Under the pieces are notes generated by a model. That model made no database searches, was not told the DNA's origin, and worked only from the letters and a program-made list of their open reading frames with translations. 64,000 nucleotides of DNA from Photobacterium phosphoreum (GTDB lineage: Bacteria; Pseudomonadota; Gammaproteobacteria; Enterobacterales; Vibrionaceae), in NCBI RefSeq assembly GCF_002954725.1, contig NZ_MSCQ01000002.1:867536-931535 (forward strand), in the 5' to 3' direction. Each line of letters begins with the position of its first letter. Position 1 is the stretch's first letter. Below, piece by piece: positions 61,184 through 64,000 of this stretch. The position numbers and the translations under genes are program-made.

Positions 61184-61660
61184 ATGTGCATTTACTTCCA
61201 TACGATGGATTCACCCATTGGATGCTTAACACTGTACGCTACTGACCATGCGTTAACAGCTATCCTCTATCAAGATCAAACACCACAACCTGAAACAGCA
61301 ACTTACATGCCACAACACCCATTATTAGTTGAATGTAAACAACAATTACAACAATATTTCGCAGGGACTCGCCAACAATTTGATTTACCCTTAGCACCTA
61401 AAGGTACTGATTTTCAGCAACGAGTATGGCAATCGTTAGGCACAATCCCATATGGTGTGTGTTGGAGTTATCAGCAACTCGCTATCTCAATTGGTAATAT
61501 TAAAGCTTGCCAAGCGGTTGGAATGGCAAACAGTAAAAATCCATTATCTATCATTATTCCCTGTCATCGAGTGATTGGGAAAAATGGAAAATTAACTGGT
61601 TATGCTGGCGGTTTAGATAAAAAACAAACATTACTAGAACTTGAAAAAAATAATGTTTAA
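61184..61660 (+). CDS. ogt: Methylated-DNA-[protein]-cysteine S-methyltransferase
   Basis: Repairs O6-alkylguanine by suicidal transfer to Cys. The 158 residues include the active-site motif IIPCHRVIGKNGKLTGYAGG, preceded by the helix-turn-helix GVCWSYQQLAISIGNIKACQ with the minor-groove Arg region. The size suggests Ogt rather than Ada. AAGG lies upstream of the ATG. Its last four bases overlap the end of the convergent Trp-rich gene. Confidence 0.93.
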   Translation: MCIYFHTMDSPIGCLTLYATDHALTAILYQDQTPQPETATYMPQHPLLVECKQQLQQYFAGTRQQFDLPLAPKGTDFQQRVWQSLGTIPYGVCWSYQQLAISIGNIKACQAVGMANSKNPLSIIIPCHRVIGKNGKLTGYAGGLDKKQTLLELEKNNV

Positions 61661-61878
61661 TTCCAACCAATCAGCCATGTTTGATCGTCTTTTAAATCTT
61701 GCCACTCAATATCATAAAGTCGATTGGTCATTATTGCTTGAATAACACACTTTTCGACTTGTTGATTATCATTAAATAATACCGTGACTATCTCAAAATG
61801 CTTTTCTTTATTATCCACAACCACTTTCGTCCATTTGCTATGAAGTAATGCTTTTGGGTTCACTGGATTAGCCATCAT
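61657..61878 (-). CDS. Trp-rich small protein (TIGR02450 family)
   Basis: 73 residues with NPVNPKALLHSKWTKV and conserved Trp in DIEWQDLKDDQTWLIGWN, the pattern of the TIGR02450 family of unknown function. The ATG at 61878 overlaps the stop of the HAD gene (TAATG), and AGGAAATT lies upstream, so the two are co-translated. The adjacent ATG at 61875 is equally possible. Confidence 0.8.
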   Translation of the reverse strand: MMANPVNPKALLHSKWTKVVVDNKEKHFEIVTVLFNDNQQVEKCVIQAIMTNRLYDIEWQDLKDDQTWLIGWN

Positions 61879-62537
61879 TAATTTCCTGACTGGATACAAG
61901 ACTCTACCCTATCATGCTCTTGCGACAACAGATATGCTTGTTCACGTAAAATCTGTGTCAAGCCACCTAACCGTTGAACCACCATTGAGGCTTGCAGAGT
62001 AAATGGTAAATCTTCACCATTGGTCACTAAACACGATGGCATATTAGCGCGAAAAGCCGCATCTAAATCATAAACATAATCACCAACATAGAGTATATTT
62101 TGCGGTGCTAATTGCCATTGTTTAGCAATATCGAGGAGTGCATCAGGAGCGGGTTTAGGGGGAAACTCTTCACGTGAAACAATACGTTCAAATTGCAGTT
62201 GATGATGATTTATTTTCAACATTGCAGCTTGCGCGCAATTACGTGTTACAACGGCAGTGGGGATTTTTTGTTGGTGCAGATAAGCCAGTAAGCTTTTACA
62301 TTCAGGCATAATCGTTGATTGACGGGCATCGGCTAATTCATGCTCAATCACTTTATTTTCGAGCTGTGTTCGTAATGAAAGATCAGAGATATCATCAATA
62401 TACCCTAATAAATCAGTATCAGCTGTACAGCCTAATTGCTGACGTAACCAATCAAAATCTAATGCGGAACTCACCAGAGTATTATCTAAATCAAAAATAA
62501 CACCATTAATCATATTACAAGGGATAGGCGTGTACAT
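61878..62537 (-). CDS. HAD-family phosphatase
   Basis: 219 residues, phosphoglycolate-phosphatase type. Motif I is IFDLDNTLVSS (nucleophile and acid Asp), motif II VVTRN, motif III Lys in FPPKPAPDALL, motif IV YVGDYVYDLDAA. The frame is open to 62600, but the ATG at 62537 has GGAG at the right distance. The substrate is unknown. One-base overlap with the Trp-rich gene indicates an operon. Confidence 0.85.
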   Translation of the reverse strand: MYTPIPCNMINGVIFDLDNTLVSSALDFDWLRQQLGCTADTDLLGYIDDISDLSLRTQLENKVIEHELADARQSTIMPECKSLLAYLHQQKIPTAVVTRNCAQAAMLKINHHQLQFERIVSREEFPPKPAPDALLDIAKQWQLAPQNILYVGDYVYDLDAAFRANMPSCLVTNGEDLPFTLQASMVVQRLGGLTQILREQAYLLSQEHDRVESCIQSGN

Positions 62538-62695
62538 CTCATTCTCCATCATCAACAAAACAACCCTAACCAGTGTAAGAGCATATGCACTTAATGGCAA
62601 CGTTGAGCAGTGAATTCAGCGAGTACGATCACGTCTTCTGTTATACATCAAGCTACTTTATAAAACAGTAGCTTGACGTTAAAGTTATCACCAGA

Positions 62696-63853
62696 TTAAT
62701 CGATAATACTCACATCCGATTGCTCATAACGTAACATATACACTTTCGATTGTGGTTTACCCGTGGCATTTTCTCCACCGACCATTAACACCCCAGCAGG
62801 AGTAGAGAAAGATGCGCCATATGCTAACCCTTGTGGTAATTTTGTGGACGCTAACGCCCATTTATCACCACGATAAGTATAAATATCTTCACTCCAATGT
62901 TTACTTAAACCATCATGTGCAAACCAATCACCTTGCTCGGCTTTTCCTCTGGCACCAATAAAGTTTGCGCCACCTGCGACAATCAATGCGCCTTCATTTT
63001 TACCAGCATAAGCACCCGCAACACCTTCTTGTAATTGACCATTAGCCGCATCAGGTAATGATGCTAACTGTTGCCAATCGACTTGTGAGCCTTTAATGGT
63101 TACCGCTTTCACCATTGGCGTACGTAAGCCTGGTTTAATTTCACCGCTAATTAAAGTAATGCGCTCCCCTTCCCCAACTAATGCAGCACCACAATTAGCT
63201 AAATAAGGGCTATTACCTTTTGTTGACCAATTATTAGTATCGGTATTATAAATCTGAATTGCTTGATTCCATTGATAATCTTCTGGTGCTCGTTGCATAA
63301 AATCAGTGACTGTTTGTTGCCATTTCTGTGGTTCAGTGTCTTTATCAATGGTTGAAACAGCATGTAAATATTGATCAAATTGCTGCTTATTATAGCCACC
63401 AAAAATTGCAATTTCTGTTTGATTTAAAGGATAAGCTGACGCTCCTAATAACCCAACGGGAGTACGGGTGTTTTGTTTGCTCCACGTATTGTTATTAATA
63501 TCGTAAACATAGACACTATCAAAAATAACCGGGGCTTTATCTGTTGACTCAACTTTTCCAGATCCAGAAAATACATAAATCTTCCCTGCCACAGCAGCAG
63601 CCGTTGCCTGATCAGGAACCGGACCGATAAAATCAGCCAATTTTTTCCATTGCGGTTTACTGCTAGCGGTATCCATCGCATAGAATGACTGACCCGCAGC
63701 ACCTAAACCGACAAAAACCATATTATCAGTCTGGGCGCTGATACCGTTCTTAATCGGTTGCGGTAAATCAGGCCATAACTGCTCAGCCATAACGCTAGTT
63801 GATAAAGATAATAAGGAACACACCATTGCGAATCGAGTACATGACTTTTTCAT
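62696..63853 (-). CDS. nanM: N-acetylneuraminate epimerase (mutarotase) NanM
   Basis: Periplasmic enzyme that speeds conversion of alpha- to beta-sialic acid for uptake. The 385 residues start with a signal peptide (MKKSCTRFAMVCSLLSLSTSVMA). The six-bladed kelch propeller has repeated GG motifs (VFSGSGKVES, IAIFGGYN, IVAGGANFIGARG, LMVGGENATG). The following gene upstream on the same strand is a YhcH/NanQ-like protein, fitting a sialic-acid catabolic cluster that continues outside the window. Confidence 0.92.
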   Translation of the reverse strand: MKKSCTRFAMVCSLLSLSTSVMAEQLWPDLPQPIKNGISAQTDNMVFVGLGAAGQSFYAMDTASSKPQWKKLADFIGPVPDQATAAAVAGKIYVFSGSGKVESTDKAPVIFDSVYVYDINNNTWSKQNTRTPVGLLGASAYPLNQTEIAIFGGYNKQQFDQYLHAVSTIDKDTEPQKWQQTVTDFMQRAPEDYQWNQAIQIYNTDTNNWSTKGNSPYLANCGAALVGEGERITLISGEIKPGLRTPMVKAVTIKGSQVDWQQLASLPDAANGQLQEGVAGAYAGKNEGALIVAGGANFIGARGKAEQGDWFAHDGLSKHWSEDIYTYRGDKWALASTKLPQGLAYGASFSTPAGVLMVGGENATGKPQSKVYMLRYEQSDVSIID

Positions 63854-63907
63854 AACATCTCCAATAAATGCAAATAATCATTACAATCACAGCAACACAC
63901 GGCTTAA

Positions 63908-64000
63908 CTACAAACAATCTTTATGGATTTTAATGACCACCTTCTTTATCGCCGTCGGGGCTGTAATCACGCAACCAGGTTTATGTGGCTGTTGCGGGAA
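63908..64000 (-). CDS. YhcH/NanQ-like protein (3' end only)
   Basis: The last 30 codons are visible: FPQQPHKPGCVITAPTAIKK and VVIKIHKDCL then TAG. The F-P-x-x-x-H-x-P segment with a final KKVVIKI strand is typical of the YhcH/YjgK/YiaL cupin family (NanQ, a sialic-acid anomerase). The stop lies 55 bp upstream of nanM. Assignment rests on this short end plus the nanM context. Confidence 0.65.
   Translation of the reverse strand, partial: FPQQPHKPGCVITAPTAIKKVVIKIHKDCL

Overview
The window comes from a luminous Photobacterium of the P. phosphoreum group. The main evidence is a lux-rib cluster (13259-24254) with luxC, D, A, B, F, E, G followed by ribB, ribH, ribA on the minus strand, and a divergent lumP. 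The combination of luxF (non-fluorescent flavoprotein) and lumP (lumazine protein) points to the P. phosphoreum / P. kishitanii / P. aquimaris / P. mandapamensis clade. The DNA is AT-rich, most transcription units end in clear intrinsic terminators, and the housekeeping genes are Vibrionaceae-like. No tRNA, rRNA, CRISPR array or intact mobile element was seen.

Layout. 1-9.6 kb: 5' part of katG, mltC, a divergent murQ / murR-like pair for MurNAc-6-P recycling, and a very large AsmA-family gene. 9.7-13.2 kb: a nitric-oxide module, norR followed by hcp. It has palindromic GT-N7-AC NorR sites before both genes and a sigma-54 promoter before hcp. norR carries a one-base frameshift that removes its Fis-type DNA-binding end. 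13.2-24.3 kb: the lux-rib cluster. Its unusual feature is that ribE (riboflavin synthase), which lies between luxG and ribB in the described Photobacterium operons, is absent; about 255 bp of AT-rich DNA with an inverted repeat takes its place. 24.3-35 kb: a 1 kb non-coding stretch with a heptamer tandem repeat, putP, a cold-shock gene, a Lon-family protease (LonH/YcbZ type), a duplicated QueD-like protein, an outer-membrane barrel, and a secreted C69 dipeptidase.

35-42 kb is the least ordinary part. It holds small unknown proteins, a PCu(A)C copper chaperone with a His-rich tail, deoD, a zinc-finger protein of transposase-like architecture, the decayed 3' end of an IS200/IS605-type tnpB with its end hairpin, a PcfJ-like protein, and a second cold-shock gene. 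The two cold-shock genes share promoter and a roughly 180-nt leader. 42-52.6 kb: talB-tkt, a BCCT transporter, two divergent small His-rich proteins, a stand-alone RibD-type deaminase, an M23 endopeptidase, and an AstE/aspartoacylase-like enzyme.

52.6-58.9 kb is an operon for a periplasm-directed molybdenum hydroxylase: Tat-signal Mo subunit, 2Fe-2S subunit, tri-haem cytochrome c, then XdhC and MocA maturation factors. 59.4-64 kb: dps, an M14 carboxypeptidase, ogt, a Trp-rich small protein coupled to a HAD phosphatase, and the sialic-acid gene nanM with the end of a YhcH/NanQ-like gene.

How the parts connect: LuxCDE regenerate the fatty aldehyde, LuxAB oxidise it with FMNH2 supplied by LuxG, LuxF is known to bind a myristylated flavin side product, LumP shifts the emission, and RibB/H/A feed flavin and lumazine synthesis. 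All functions are read from the sequence and family knowledge; no database search was run.
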